Positions 26,624 to 35,395 of a stretch of DNA of 64,000 nt are shown in pieces (the first letter of the stretch is position 1; every line of letters starts with the position of its first letter). The position numbers were made by a program, and so were the translations under genes. This DNA comes from Fulvivirga ligni. GTDB lineage: Bacteria > Bacteroidota > Bacteroidia > Cytophagales > Cyclobacteriaceae. Below the pieces are notes generated by a model, which did no database searches, was not told where the DNA came from, and was given only the letters and a program-made list of their open reading frames with translations. Location of the stretch: assembly GCF_021389935.1 (NCBI RefSeq), contig NZ_CP089979.1, positions 725,001 through 789,000 on the forward strand. The letters run 5' to 3'.

Positions 26624-27940
26624 ATGAATAAAGAAAAGCTTCGCAACCTTCTCAGCTCTATCGAGCAAATTCCTTCTTTAGTATACGTTCTTAAATGGTT
26701 TGTAATTTGCCTCCTGATTGGTGCAGTGGCAGGGAGCATTTCTGCCTTCTTTTTGGTAAGTCTTGAGTGGGCGACCAACTGGCGTGAAGAGCACCTTTGG
26801 ATTATTGCCCTTCTTCCGGTGGGTGGTTTTATAGTAGGACTTTCATATCATCTATATGGAGATAGCGTGGTAAAAGGCAATAACCTTTTACTGGAAGAAT
26901 TTCATAGCCCCAAAAAGATTATCCCGTTCAAAATGGCTCCTTTAGTGCTTTTTGGCACTGTGGTAACTCACTTTTTTGGTGGCTCTGCTGGTAGAGAGGG
27001 TACTGCAGTACAAATTGGAGGAGCCGTGGCTGACAGGTTCACTAAAATATTCAAGCTATCTAACCGCGATAGAAAGATCATTTTGATTGCTGGTATTAGT
27101 GCTGGTTTTGCTTCTGTTTTTGGAACACCTCTTGCCGGTGGTGTATTTGCTCTAGAGGTTCTTATTCTAGGAAGAATACGGCTAGATGCCATCATACCAA
27201 GCTTTCTGGCGGCCGTATTATCTGATTACTTCTGCAGAATATGGAACGTATCACACACTCATTATCATATTGATTCTGTGGTAGATATGAATGTTCCTAA
27301 CCTGGGTTGGGCCATATTAGCTGGTATAATATTCGGGTTAGTGGCCATGCTTTTCTCTAAGTCTACCCATTTCTGGAGCAGCCTTTTTAAAAGTAAAATA
27401 AAATATCCTCCATTAAGACCTGTAATTGGTGGTGCCATATTGGCCATAGCTATCTATCTGATAGGCACTACTAAGTATATAGGCCTTGGTGTTCCTACCA
27501 TTGTCGCCTCTTTTCATGAACAAATGAACTCCTATGACTTTCTGTTGAAGGTGCTATTTACCTCATTCACTTTAGGAGCCGGCTTTAAAGGCGGAGAAGT
27601 AACACCGCTATTTTATATAGGCGCCACCCTGGGCAATGCTCTAATCTGGTTTATCCCACTACCCATGGACCTTCTAGCTGGTATGGGATTCGTAGCTGTT
27701 TTTGCTGGTGCCACCAATACGCCTTTGGCCTGCGCATTAATGGGAATAGAGCTATTTGGCATAGAATCAGGCGTCTTCATAGCCATTGCCTGTAGTGTCG
27801 CTTATCTTTTTTCCGGCCATTCAGGCGTGTACTCTTCACAGCTGATTGGCAGCCCTAAAAATAGTCGTTATATCAGGGAGAAAGGCTTATCACTTTCTGA
27901 TATTGCACGCCGCAGGAAAGAAAGATCAAGAAAACCTTAA
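26624..27940 (+). CDS. ClC-F type fluoride/proton antiporter
   Basis: A 438-residue ClC-family membrane protein. At residues 119-127 it has 'GGSAGREGT', the GREGT form typical of the fluoride-specific ClC branch rather than GREGP, keeping the gating glutamate. The GSGIP chloride-site motif is absent and the equivalent stretch reads 'VVKGNNLLLEE' (about 82-92). Helix-N region 'GAGFKGGEVTPLFYIGATLG' is intact. No CBS domains follow. Together with the fluoride riboswitch directly upstream, this supports a role in exporting fluoride from the cytoplasm. Substrate choice is inferred from motifs and context. Confidence 0.88.
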   Translation: MNKEKLRNLLSSIEQIPSLVYVLKWFVICLLIGAVAGSISAFFLVSLEWATNWREEHLWIIALLPVGGFIVGLSYHLYGDSVVKGNNLLLEEFHSPKKIIPFKMAPLVLFGTVVTHFFGGSAGREGTAVQIGGAVADRFTKIFKLSNRDRKIILIAGISAGFASVFGTPLAGGVFALEVLILGRIRLDAIIPSFLAAVLSDYFCRIWNVSHTHYHIDSVVDMNVPNLGWAILAGIIFGLVAMLFSKSTHFWSSLFKSKIKYPPLRPVIGGAILAIAIYLIGTTKYIGLGVPTIVASFHEQMNSYDFLLKVLFTSFTLGAGFKGGEVTPLFYIGATLGNALIWFIPLPMDLLAGMGFVAVFAGATNTPLACALMGIELFGIESGVFIAIACSVAYLFSGHSGVYSSQLIGSPKNSRYIREKGLSLSDIARRRKERSRKP

Positions 27941-27980
27941 AATAAGCCACCTTCTCGATGTGCTAAGCAACAAAACTTTT

Positions 27981-28018
27981 ACTCCGGAATTCTGAGTAAC
28001 ACGAAGAATATCCGGAGT
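27981..28018. repeat. 38-bp palindromic repeat, copy 1
   Basis: The element begins ACTCCGGAATTC and ends AGAATATCCGGAGT, so its ends are near-perfect inverted repeats able to form a hairpin. A second copy of the same length at 35237-35274 matches at 33 of 38 positions, with all differences in the middle. It lies between the convergent ClC and pyruvate kinase-like genes and might also act in termination. Confidence 0.7.
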
Positions 28019-28117
28019 TTAGCTATTTGGAATTTTTCCGATAGATAATGAAAATAATTACATATACTCATCTCTTCTAGGACGATGGCATTTATGTATC
28101 AGCTTTCAATTCATTAG

Positions 28118-29932
28118 CTACTTCTTCATAATCTTCTTCAATTTCGGCAACACCGGTGCATTCTTATCCTGAAACATCTCGGATGAGATAATGATGGTAT
28201 CTAATAATTTTATGGCCTCAATGATATGTGGACCTTTATTGAGCATAACACATTCAGCTTTCGCGGCATTTACCACATCTGTTATTTCTGATCGCGAGGG
28301 TAGGCCCTTTTTCGCCAGATTCTCTAACACCTGAGTAGCCCAAACCACCGGAATATGAGCGGCATTGCATATGGCTAACATTTCCTTTTGAATGCTACCT
28401 ATTCTTTCCCAGCCTGTTTCTATGGCCAAGTCGCCTCGTGCTATCATCACGCCTATTTTCTTCAGCTTCATGGCCTCCATAAGTATCTTCGAAAGGTTGT
28501 CGTAGCCCTTTTGAGTTTCAATTTTCAGGATAACTCCTAACTTATCCTTCACACCTAACTTTTCCAGCTCAGAGATCATATCCTTCACATCTTCAGGGGT
28601 TTGTACGAAGGAAAAGTTAACTACATCAGCATGCTCAGCTATGAATTTAAGGTCTTCCTTATCTTTAGAAGTAAGGCCGCTGATCTGTACATTAGAATCA
28701 GGTAGGTTGATTCCTTTATCGGATTTAAGCTTGGTGCCACCAGACTTCGCTTTTACTATTCGGATCAGGAAATGATCATCTTCTATAGCTTCTACCTCAC
28801 CAGTAATTTCACCATCATCAAAATAAATAGGGTCTCCTTTCTTTATGCCTTCCAGTGCAGCAGGCAGAGTACATGATAATTTGGCCGGACTCACCACATT
28901 GCCTTCATCATCAAACTTAGCAGGCTCCCCTTTAATCGAAGTTTTATAGAGTTTTAAATAATCGTCATTTTTTAAAAATATGATCTGGTCTACAGGAGGT
29001 AGCTCTTCAACCTTTACCTTACCGTGTGGTGCCGTTAACTGAGTATCGGTTTCAATATAGGCGGAATCATCACTGTGTGTGATAACAGTATTTTCATCTA
29101 TTTCTATAACCTTAGTTATACGCGATTTCCCCCTCGTATCCTTAAATGAAATTTCATCCCCCACATTCAACTTTTCCAGCCATTCCAGGTTCACGGGTAA
29201 TTCATCCGAGCCAAGCTCAATTTTCTCGCTACTTACCAGCTTAATTACTGCAGGTTCTACAACCTGGCCTAGGTCGTTTCGGTTGGGCTTAAAATGCTTT
29301 ACACCCTTATGCCCTTTAATCTCACCTGTTCTAATCTTTGGCCCACCCACATCCATAGTTATAACTACTTCTTTCTCAAGCTTTTCAGAGGCCTTTTTGA
29401 TATGGTTAATCATCGTGAGCCAATCCTCCGGTGTATCATGAGCACAATTGATTCTCGCGCAGTTCATACCACTGGCTACCATCTCCTCCACAAGCTCATA
29501 TCGTTTTACAGCTTTGTCAGGAATAGTTACCATTATCCTCAGCCTTCTCTTGTCCGGCGTATTGCCCAGCAGACTTTTGGTGTTCTTTTTCAAGGCCTTC
29601 TCACTCTGCTTTATTGACATGTCATAATCATCATTTGGAGCACTACCTACACCGAGCAGATGATTGAGAAAAAACAGTGTTGTTTTGAGGCTAGCCTCCA
29701 CATGTGCTTCCGACCGGGCCAGGCGTGACATGCCTAAATTTCCAAGGCGTTTTTGCAACTTACGAATGTCAAAAGAGCGTAAGGCCAGGTAATGCATCAG
29801 GTTGATAGCACTTTTCTGATGAGCTTTATCCACGGTCTTTATGAGTGACTGGTGCTCATCCTCATGTTTTTCTACGTGATTAAGAATTTCAGTTACAGCT
29901 GACCTTATCTCTTGAATTTTCTGCGGTTTCAT
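28118..29932 (-). CDS. Atypical pyruvate kinase-like protein
   Basis: A 604-residue protein. Residues 1-130 form a helical extension with no recognised family. From about 130 it follows the pyruvate kinase barrel: 'RLRIMVTIPDKA', 'GMNCARINCAHD' (usual VRLNxSHG), 'DVGGPKIRTG', a long B-domain-like insertion (about 225-405), 'LKIETQKG' with the catalytic-type Lys, 'MIARGDLAIETGWERI', and 'PVVWATQVLENLAKKGLPSRSEITDV'. The usual 'MLSGETA' reads 'MLNKGPH', and the C-terminal regulatory domain of standard pyruvate kinases is absent. Phosphoenolpyruvate-dependent activity is plausible but not certain. Confidence 0.75.
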   Translation of the reverse strand: MKPQKIQEIRSAVTEILNHVEKHEDEHQSLIKTVDKAHQKSAINLMHYLALRSFDIRKLQKRLGNLGMSRLARSEAHVEASLKTTLFFLNHLLGVGSAPNDDYDMSIKQSEKALKKNTKSLLGNTPDKRRLRIMVTIPDKAVKRYELVEEMVASGMNCARINCAHDTPEDWLTMINHIKKASEKLEKEVVITMDVGGPKIRTGEIKGHKGVKHFKPNRNDLGQVVEPAVIKLVSSEKIELGSDELPVNLEWLEKLNVGDEISFKDTRGKSRITKVIEIDENTVITHSDDSAYIETDTQLTAPHGKVKVEELPPVDQIIFLKNDDYLKLYKTSIKGEPAKFDDEGNVVSPAKLSCTLPAALEGIKKGDPIYFDDGEITGEVEAIEDDHFLIRIVKAKSGGTKLKSDKGINLPDSNVQISGLTSKDKEDLKFIAEHADVVNFSFVQTPEDVKDMISELEKLGVKDKLGVILKIETQKGYDNLSKILMEAMKLKKIGVMIARGDLAIETGWERIGSIQKEMLAICNAAHIPVVWATQVLENLAKKGLPSRSEITDVVNAAKAECVMLNKGPHIIEAIKLLDTIIISSEMFQDKNAPVLPKLKKIMKK

Positions 29933-30033
29933 GGAATTTCCTTTTCAATGGGTATATATGTAATAACGAACAGAAAGGAAATATTACTTTAAAAAAACGA
30001 ATTTTAATACCTAAAGGTGAACCATGTTATTCA

Positions 30034-30450
30034 CTATTCCTTTTTCTTCTCCCCAAGAGAAAACCAGTTACCAGAATCATCTACAAATAGAGCTTCATAG
30101 CCATAAAACTCTTTTGTTGGTTCCTTTTTAAAAACCACTCCTTTTGATTTCAGCTCTTCGTAAGTGGCCATTAAGTCATTGCATTCAAACACGCCAAATC
30201 CGAAGGTGCCTTTTTTCACAAGTTCGCGCATTTGTTCTGCCGCACCATCTTTGAACATCATACCATCCTGGATGGCCATTAAACTAATTTCCAGGTCAGG
30301 TTGCTCTGGAGGACAGACTGTTAGCCACCTCATACCTGGCCCCATTGGCGCATCGGTATGCACTTTAAAGCCTAACTTATTTACATAAAACTCATAGGCA
30401 CTTTCCTGATCAAGCACGAACACGCTCATGTGATTTAATCTTGTAATCAT
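30034..30450 (-). CDS. VOC-family protein (glyoxalase/bleomycin resistance fold)
   Basis: A 138-residue protein with the paired beta-alpha-beta-beta-beta modules of the VOC superfamily: 'MITRLNHMSVFVLDQESAYEFYVNKLGF' at the start and 'FEAL/YGYEALFVDDSGNWFSLGE' at the end. Metal ligands probably include His7 and the C-terminal acidic positions. It is co-oriented with the AraC gene 70 bases upstream, a common pairing. The substrate is unknown. Confidence 0.82.
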   Translation of the reverse strand: MITRLNHMSVFVLDQESAYEFYVNKLGFKVHTDAPMGPGMRWLTVCPPEQPDLEISLMAIQDGMMFKDGAAEQMRELVKKGTFGFGVFECNDLMATYEELKSKGVVFKKEPTKEFYGYEALFVDDSGNWFSLGEKKKE

Positions 30451-30519
30451 ATCGATATTGTTTATTTATAGGGCAAAAATGAAAACTTATCAGAGGGCGA
30501 CCTTCTCGAAAATTGCTTT

Positions 30520-30939
30520 TTATAACCACCCATTATGGCTGGCAAAACAGGCCGGAATGAATTGCAAAGGTTGAACTTTTAAGTCTTCCTGCCTTCTCAA
30601 GGCCCTTACTTGAAAATCTGAAGGAGTTATTCCCACCGTTTTTTTAAAGAGTCCGGTAAAAGAACTGGTACTATTAAACCCTACCTGGAAACAGGTGTCA
30701 ATTACGGGAGTATTCTGAGCCAATAATACTTTCGCTCTATCAATTCTCACTGAAGTAAGGTATTGATGAGGTGTTTTTCCGTAGGCAACCTTAAATAATC
30801 TTATAAAATGAAATTTTGAAAAATAAGATTCATTGGAGATCTGGCTGAGATCAATCTTCTCATCATAATGCTCATCCATAAATAATTTAGCATGAACAAT
30901 GCGTTTGTATAGATATATTTTAGGATACTTCTCTGACAT
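30520..30939 (-). CDS. Short AraC-family transcriptional regulator
   Basis: The ATG at 30939 gives 139 residues; an in-frame GTG five codons upstream is possible. Almost the whole protein is an AraC DNA-binding domain ('KIDLSQISNESYFSKFHFIRLFKVAYGKTPHQYL', then 'VIDTCFQVGFNSTSSFTGLFKKTVGITPSDF') with no effector domain, plus a short C-terminal tail. It may regulate the adjacent VOC gene. Confidence 0.8.
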   Translation of the reverse strand: MSEKYPKIYLYKRIVHAKLFMDEHYDEKIDLSQISNESYFSKFHFIRLFKVAYGKTPHQYLTSVRIDRAKVLLAQNTPVIDTCFQVGFNSTSSFTGLFKKTVGITPSDFQVRALRRQEDLKVQPLQFIPACFASHNGWL

Positions 30940-31170
30940 AAAATAAATGAACACAGAAATTAGAACATCCGCAGCTAATTGAGTTAAAAATGAGATTTCT
31001 GAGTCATGCCAATGATAAACAATTTATGGAGATAAAGTTAAACCAATCACTTTTAACAAAAATTTTAATTGTAAAAGACCCATTATTTGTCGCAATTAAC
31101 CCGACTATAACTATATATTTCTTGCTAACTTGAAAATGACAAAATCATGAATTTATTAAATACTTAAGGC

Positions 31171-31617
31171 ATGAAATTTAAAGCACATATATTTCAAAAA
31201 GGCAACAATCTGGGCATTGAGGTACCAGAGGAAATAATTGAAAAATTTGGCGCAGGGAAAAAGCCGCCTGTATCCATCACTCTCCAGGGTTACACTTATC
31301 AAACTACGGTTGGCGTAATGGCTGGCAAATATTTAATTCCATTGAATAGTTCACACCGCAAGCATGTGGATGTAAATGGTGGTGAAAATATTGAAGTAGA
31401 TGTACAGCTGGATACCGCCCCGCGCGAGGTAGAAATACCAAGTGCATTGAAAGGTGAATTTAAAAACAATAAAGTGGCCGCTGATTTCTATGAAAATTTA
31501 TCTCCGAGCTATAAAAATAAAATAGCAACTCTAATAGATTCAGCAAAAACAGATGAAACCAGAAATAAAAGAGTGGCTAAAGTGATGGAAGACCTCAGCC
31601 AGGGCGTAAAGCCTTAG
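31171..31617 (+). CDS. DUF1905 / YdeI-type protein
   Basis: A 148-residue protein. Residues about 1-90 match DUF1905 ('KFKAHIFQKGNNLGIEVPEEIIEKFGAGKKPPVSITLQGYTYQTTV', 'YLIPLNSSHRKHV'), and the C-terminal 50 residues match the OmdA/YdeI tail ('LKGEFKNNKVAADFYENLSPSYKNKIATLIDSAKTDETRNKRVAKVMEDL'). The fusion is common. The family's function is not established. It is a standalone gene with about 230 bases of free upstream sequence, in which no convincing promoter was seen. Confidence 0.85.
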   Translation: MKFKAHIFQKGNNLGIEVPEEIIEKFGAGKKPPVSITLQGYTYQTTVGVMAGKYLIPLNSSHRKHVDVNGGENIEVDVQLDTAPREVEIPSALKGEFKNNKVAADFYENLSPSYKNKIATLIDSAKTDETRNKRVAKVMEDLSQGVKP

Positions 31618-31691
31618 CCTAGAAATATAGTTGTGCCATCCTATTTCTAATGTGTTCTTTTCGACGTAAGTTGAATATGATATAAGTGTTC

Positions 31692-32102
31692 ATGCTTATG
31701 AGAAAGAATATCTCTTTTCTATTTGTGGTTAGTTGCTTATTCTCTTGCGATTATTTTGCTGACTATACTTATAAGGTAGTCAACGAATCAAGTGAAGCTA
31801 TAACTATCCATGCCCAGAGTGATCAGGGAGGCTTTCGTATTCAGGATTCTCTTACGGTACTGCAAGAAGGTGAATTCTTAAAAATATCTGAAGACCTTGG
31901 CACTTCAGGAAAGCACCATATTCCCGAAGATAATTATACCAGTACGGATACTATTCCACCTATTAGCAGATTTCTTATCGTTATCAATGATCATGAATAC
32001 GATACTTTAAGGTTCAGACATTTTTGGGATTATGAAGGCACTGAAAGAAACGGTATCTACACCCTTACAATAACTGATGAGTTGTTGGAAAAGATTAGAT
32101 AG
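31692..32102 (+). CDS. Small lipoprotein of unknown function
   Basis: The likely start is the ATG at 31692 or the one at 31698, both just before a lipoprotein signal (ISFLFVVSCLFSC, lipobox Cys). The mature domain of about 115 residues is predominantly beta. No family is recognised. It stands between the DUF1905 gene and the convergent AraC/TPR gene. Confidence 0.55.
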   Translation: MLMRKNISFLFVVSCLFSCDYFADYTYKVVNESSEAITIHAQSDQGGFRIQDSLTVLQEGEFLKISEDLGTSGKHHIPEDNYTSTDTIPPISRFLIVINDHEYDTLRFRHFWDYEGTERNGIYTLTITDELLEKIR

Positions 32103-32180
32103 GAGTATAAGAATTTGCACCTTCGGATGAGTAATGTAATTTTCAAATCGTTAGTTTTCAGCCTTTGAAAGCAATACAAC

Positions 32181-34238
32181 TCACATCAAACCCTTTCCTT
32201 CCAAAGACATTTTCAGCTTCGACTGATTTTTCCAGAAGTTATCTTCAATATCCTTCAATACTTTTGAATATTCAGGATGGCTCTTTAGTGATGCCATTAT
32301 AGGATCGATTTTAATATATACCAATAGCCAATATTGGAAATCATGTTGCTGGGAGAAGATCTTCAATTGTTCAATGGCCTCTTCGTATTTGCCCTCGTAA
32401 GCATATTTATTGGCCAAACTGGCACTTTTGTAAATCGATTCATCATTTTGACAAAACTTTTCATAGGCTTCAAAAAATTTAGCGGCCTGTGCATCATCTC
32501 CCATCTTCTTATAAACGAATGCTATTTTAATATCTTCCTGAGGGAAAATATTCATACCTATTTGATCTTGCAGAGTGGTAAACTTCTGATAGTAATGAAA
32601 CGCACTATCATAATTTTCCTGCAAATAATAGTTTTTAGCCACCTCTTGGATAATGTCCAACCTGGTAGTATCCTGCTGTAATTTCTTTAGTAGGCTCTGG
32701 CCTGTTTTCTCTAAATTCTCATCCCGGGCATAAAGCATCAAGTCTCTTACGTAACTGTACTCATTATTCGGAAAGTAATTAATGGACTTATCCATGTATT
32801 CAATGGCCTCATCTACAAAGCCGTTTTGAAAAAGGGCATTTGCAAGATGGAGACATAGATAGCTTTTCTGAATGGAATCATTGGCAGCCACATTCAGCTG
32901 CATTCCTTTGAGGGCGTATTCAAGGTACTTGGCAGTATTTGGGATCAGTCGAGAATAGATGTCAGCCAGTGTTTGAATGATGGCCGATGAATTCGGATTA
33001 TATTCCAGTGCTTTTTCCAGATGAGGTAAGGCTGAAGCGTACTGCTCTGTTTGCATATAATAAAAAGCTTTGGCTAACAAACTTTGATCCGATTTAGAGT
33101 CATAAAGCAGGGCCTTATCGGCATAATTATTTATTTCATCAGTATACTTTTTCTCTACCTGAAAAAGGTCGAGGAAATAATATGATATAGCCACATCAGC
33201 ATAAGCCACGGCAAATCCAGGGTCATGCTCAATGGCCTTTTTAAATAAAGGTATAGCCTTGCGCAAGCCATCTGCCGTTCTGGCTTGAAACGGTTCCAGG
33301 GCTTTTAGATAATAATCATAGGCTTCCAGGTTTTCTGTAGGTCTTTTCTTTATCTGCTCTAGCTCCTGCACAGAAACATAAGCCTTAATAGATGCGGCGA
33401 TTTTGGTTGCTACCTCATTTTGAAGCAGAAATATATCGTTCATCTTTCTATTATATTGCTCGCCCCACAAGTGCTTATCTGAGTTAGCCTCAATCAGCTG
33501 AATATTGAGTAACACTTGATCCCCCACTTTCTGACCGCTCCCTTCGATAAAGTAGTTGACACCTAGCTCCTCCGCTATTTCAGGAATGGACTTATCAGTG
33601 TTTCTATACTTTTCTACAGAAGTGCGACTGATCACTCTGAGGTCTTTTATTTTCTGTAAGTTATTGAGTGTAGACTCCATCAGGCCGTTGATGAAGTAAA
33701 TATTGGCACTATCACTACTTTCATTTTTGAAGGGCAAAACGGCAATGGACTTCTCCAGCTCAGGCTGCACTGTTTTATCTCCAGAATTATTAAAGAGTAC
33801 AAGTATGGTAATAATAATTGCTAATAGCAGACTCCCCCCTATTATTAATCGATACTTATGAAAATAGCTTATTTGTAGTTTTGCAGGCTCCTCCTCCTTA
33901 GCCATTTTACCCGCTTCACCGGGAGAATAGCCATACTGTTCTCTAAAGCATTTAATAAAGTAAGAAGTACTGCCAAATCCCACCTCATAAGAAACCTCCG
34001 AAACATTTAAGGAAGTTTGCTGAAGCAAATCCAGTCCTTTCTTGAGTCTAACCTTTCTAATAAATTGACTGGCCGATAGCTCTGTATCTTTCTTCACTTT
34101 TCTGAGCAAATTAGATCTGCTCATATTCATGGCTTCTGCTAGTTCAGAAACCCCAAATTGCTCGTTAGAAATATTTTCCTGAATGACCTGCTCTACCTGA
34201 GAGATAAAGTCGTCTCCAGAAGTTGGTGCGTTTGACAT
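32181..34238 (-). CDS. Membrane-tethered AraC-type regulator with FlgO-like and TPR domains
   Basis: The ATG at 34238 is preferred over a TTG six codons upstream, giving 685 residues. Residues about 8-110 form an AraC HTH domain ('FGVSELAEAMNMSRSNLLRKVKKDTELSASQFIRKVRL', 'VGFGSTSYFIKCFREQYGYSPGE'). A single TM segment follows at about 127-148. The periplasmic part starts with a FlgO/TolB-like domain ('KSIAVLPFKNESSDSANIYFINGLMESTLNNL'), then several TPR units to the C-terminus. The layout suggests a one-component regulator that senses outside the membrane and binds DNA inside. A good -7 element lies 20 bases upstream of the start. Confidence 0.85.
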   Translation of the reverse strand: MSNAPTSGDDFISQVEQVIQENISNEQFGVSELAEAMNMSRSNLLRKVKKDTELSASQFIRKVRLKKGLDLLQQTSLNVSEVSYEVGFGSTSYFIKCFREQYGYSPGEAGKMAKEEEPAKLQISYFHKYRLIIGGSLLLAIIITILVLFNNSGDKTVQPELEKSIAVLPFKNESSDSANIYFINGLMESTLNNLQKIKDLRVISRTSVEKYRNTDKSIPEIAEELGVNYFIEGSGQKVGDQVLLNIQLIEANSDKHLWGEQYNRKMNDIFLLQNEVATKIAASIKAYVSVQELEQIKKRPTENLEAYDYYLKALEPFQARTADGLRKAIPLFKKAIEHDPGFAVAYADVAISYYFLDLFQVEKKYTDEINNYADKALLYDSKSDQSLLAKAFYYMQTEQYASALPHLEKALEYNPNSSAIIQTLADIYSRLIPNTAKYLEYALKGMQLNVAANDSIQKSYLCLHLANALFQNGFVDEAIEYMDKSINYFPNNEYSYVRDLMLYARDENLEKTGQSLLKKLQQDTTRLDIIQEVAKNYYLQENYDSAFHYYQKFTTLQDQIGMNIFPQEDIKIAFVYKKMGDDAQAAKFFEAYEKFCQNDESIYKSASLANKYAYEGKYEEAIEQLKIFSQQHDFQYWLLVYIKIDPIMASLKSHPEYSKVLKDIEDNFWKNQSKLKMSLEGKGLM

Positions 34239-34257
34239 AAGTATGTTTAAGGTCAAT

Positions 34258-34265
34258 CAAAATTA
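34258..34265 (-). promoter_or_regulatory. Candidate promoter -7 element for AraC/TPR gene
   Basis: On the minus strand this reads TAATTTTG, a full match to TAnnTTTG, about 20 bases before the chosen ATG at 34238. The -33 region about 20 bases further upstream has only a weak TTTC-like match. Confidence 0.4.
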
Positions 34266-34509
34266 TAAAAATTTGAAATAAATACTGAAATCCATCGTGA
34301 ATATGCCTCCACATTACGCCTGGCCGCATATCTTATAGTTTCTGCATCATAATTTTCATAGATCGCTGCATAACTTTTAACCCTTCAGCCCGCCTTTTTC
34401 AGAGCTTTGTACTCATAAAGGTTTGGAACCCAAGCTATACATAGATTAGCCATTAGACCAGAAAATCGACCTTTTTAAACCATTTGAAAAACAAATTAAA
34501 TTAGATATT

Positions 34510-34704
34510 ATGAACAAGACTACGTTATTTTTCCTAACCATCTTATTGACTATTATTGGGCTAACCTTAACAGGTTTAGGACTAGGTATTATTTTTGAAC
34601 ACCAATGGGCTGGTATACTCACCGGTTTAGGTCTGGGCATGCTAACTTCATCCGGACTGGCCCTGAAATATATCGGAGCAAAGGCCGATGAAAAAGTATT
34701 ATAA
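34510..34704 (+). CDS. Small two-TM membrane protein
   Basis: A 64-residue protein made of two Gly/Leu-rich hydrophobic helices (about 5-25 and 33-52) joined by a short loop (FEHQWAG). The family is not recognised. It begins with ATG after about 270 bases without genes, and the VOC gene follows 62 bases later on the same strand. Confidence 0.55.
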   Translation: MNKTTLFFLTILLTIIGLTLTGLGLGIIFEHQWAGILTGLGLGMLTSSGLALKYIGAKADEKVL

Positions 34705-34766
34705 CGATTGATGTGGGCAATCACTTCCCTCTAGCATTTGTTTTAATCCAACGAGGTTTATCATTT

Positions 34767-35147
34767 ATGAAATTAGATACAATAATAGCCGTTAAAGACA
34801 TCCAAAAGAGTGCAGAATGGTATCAATCTCTACTGGGATGCAAAAGTGAAGGGCTGCATATTGTGACTCTTCTGGATGATGAAAGCGAGGTGATTCTTTG
34901 TTTGCACAAATGGGGCGAGCATGATCACCCTACCATGAAAAATTCAGATATTGTTCCAGGCAATGGCCTGATATTATATGTTCGGACGCATGATCTGCAA
35001 AAAATTAGAAATAATGCCCAACAAATGGATCATCAGGTTGAGCAAGAAATTGAGCTAAATCCTAATTCGCAAAAAAAAGAATTTGCTTTGAGAGATCCAG
35101 ATGGTTATTATTTGATCATTTCTGAGTATCATGATTATGGGCGGTGA
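34767..35147 (+). CDS. VOC-family protein
   Basis: The ATG at 34767 gives 126 residues beginning 'MKLDTIIAVKDIQKSAEWYQSLLGC', the normal N-terminus of VOC proteins; an upstream in-frame start would add an unrelated stretch. The C-terminal module ends 'KEFALRDPDGYYLIISEY'. It is a glyoxalase/dioxygenase-fold protein of unknown substrate. A palindromic repeat begins at the base after its stop codon. Confidence 0.8.
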   Translation: MKLDTIIAVKDIQKSAEWYQSLLGCKSEGLHIVTLLDDESEVILCLHKWGEHDHPTMKNSDIVPGNGLILYVRTHDLQKIRNNAQQMDHQVEQEIELNPNSQKKEFALRDPDGYYLIISEYHDYGR

Positions 35148-35185
35148 CACCTCATCCCCAGCCCTTCTCCTCAAGGAGAAGGGAG
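35148..35185. repeat. Palindromic intergenic repeat, half copy
   Basis: The 38-base element starts CACCTCATCCCC and contains the hairpin CCCTTCTCC-TCAA-GGAGAAGGG. It matches 36371-36408 at 37 of 38 positions. It starts immediately after the VOC stop codon. Confidence 0.75.
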
Positions 35186-35236
35186 TAGATTCTGTAAATT
35201 CAAAACCGACCCTCCACAGTCTTAAACTGTAACGTC

Positions 35237-35274
35237 ACTCCGGAATTCGGAGGAGCGCGGAGAATATCCGGAGT
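35237..35274. repeat. 38-bp palindromic repeat, copy 2
   Basis: Second copy of the element at 27981-28018. The outer 12 and 14 bases are identical, the middle differs at 5 of 12 positions, and the ends form an inverted repeat around CTCCGG/CCGGAG. Confidence 0.7.
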
Positions 35275-35395
35275 CTTACTGATCATCTACACCTTACCTA
35301 ATCTATGAAATGTACCCCTGAAAAGTGGGATTTCTGATCTTAAAAATCTGTAAATCATGGAAAAAAGAAGCAATGATTACCTGGCAGTCTTATAA

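Noticed and set aside
34385-34453. Minus-strand 22-codon frame ending 'WVPNLYEYKALKKAG'
   Set aside because: It looks oddly protein-like but is isolated, with stops on both sides, no signal and no recognisable parent gene; the rest of 34266-34509 shows nothing else.
35148-35395. Possible small gene or RNA between the VOC and exported-protein genes
   Set aside because: Only the two repeat elements are visible; no open frame or RNA signature was seen.
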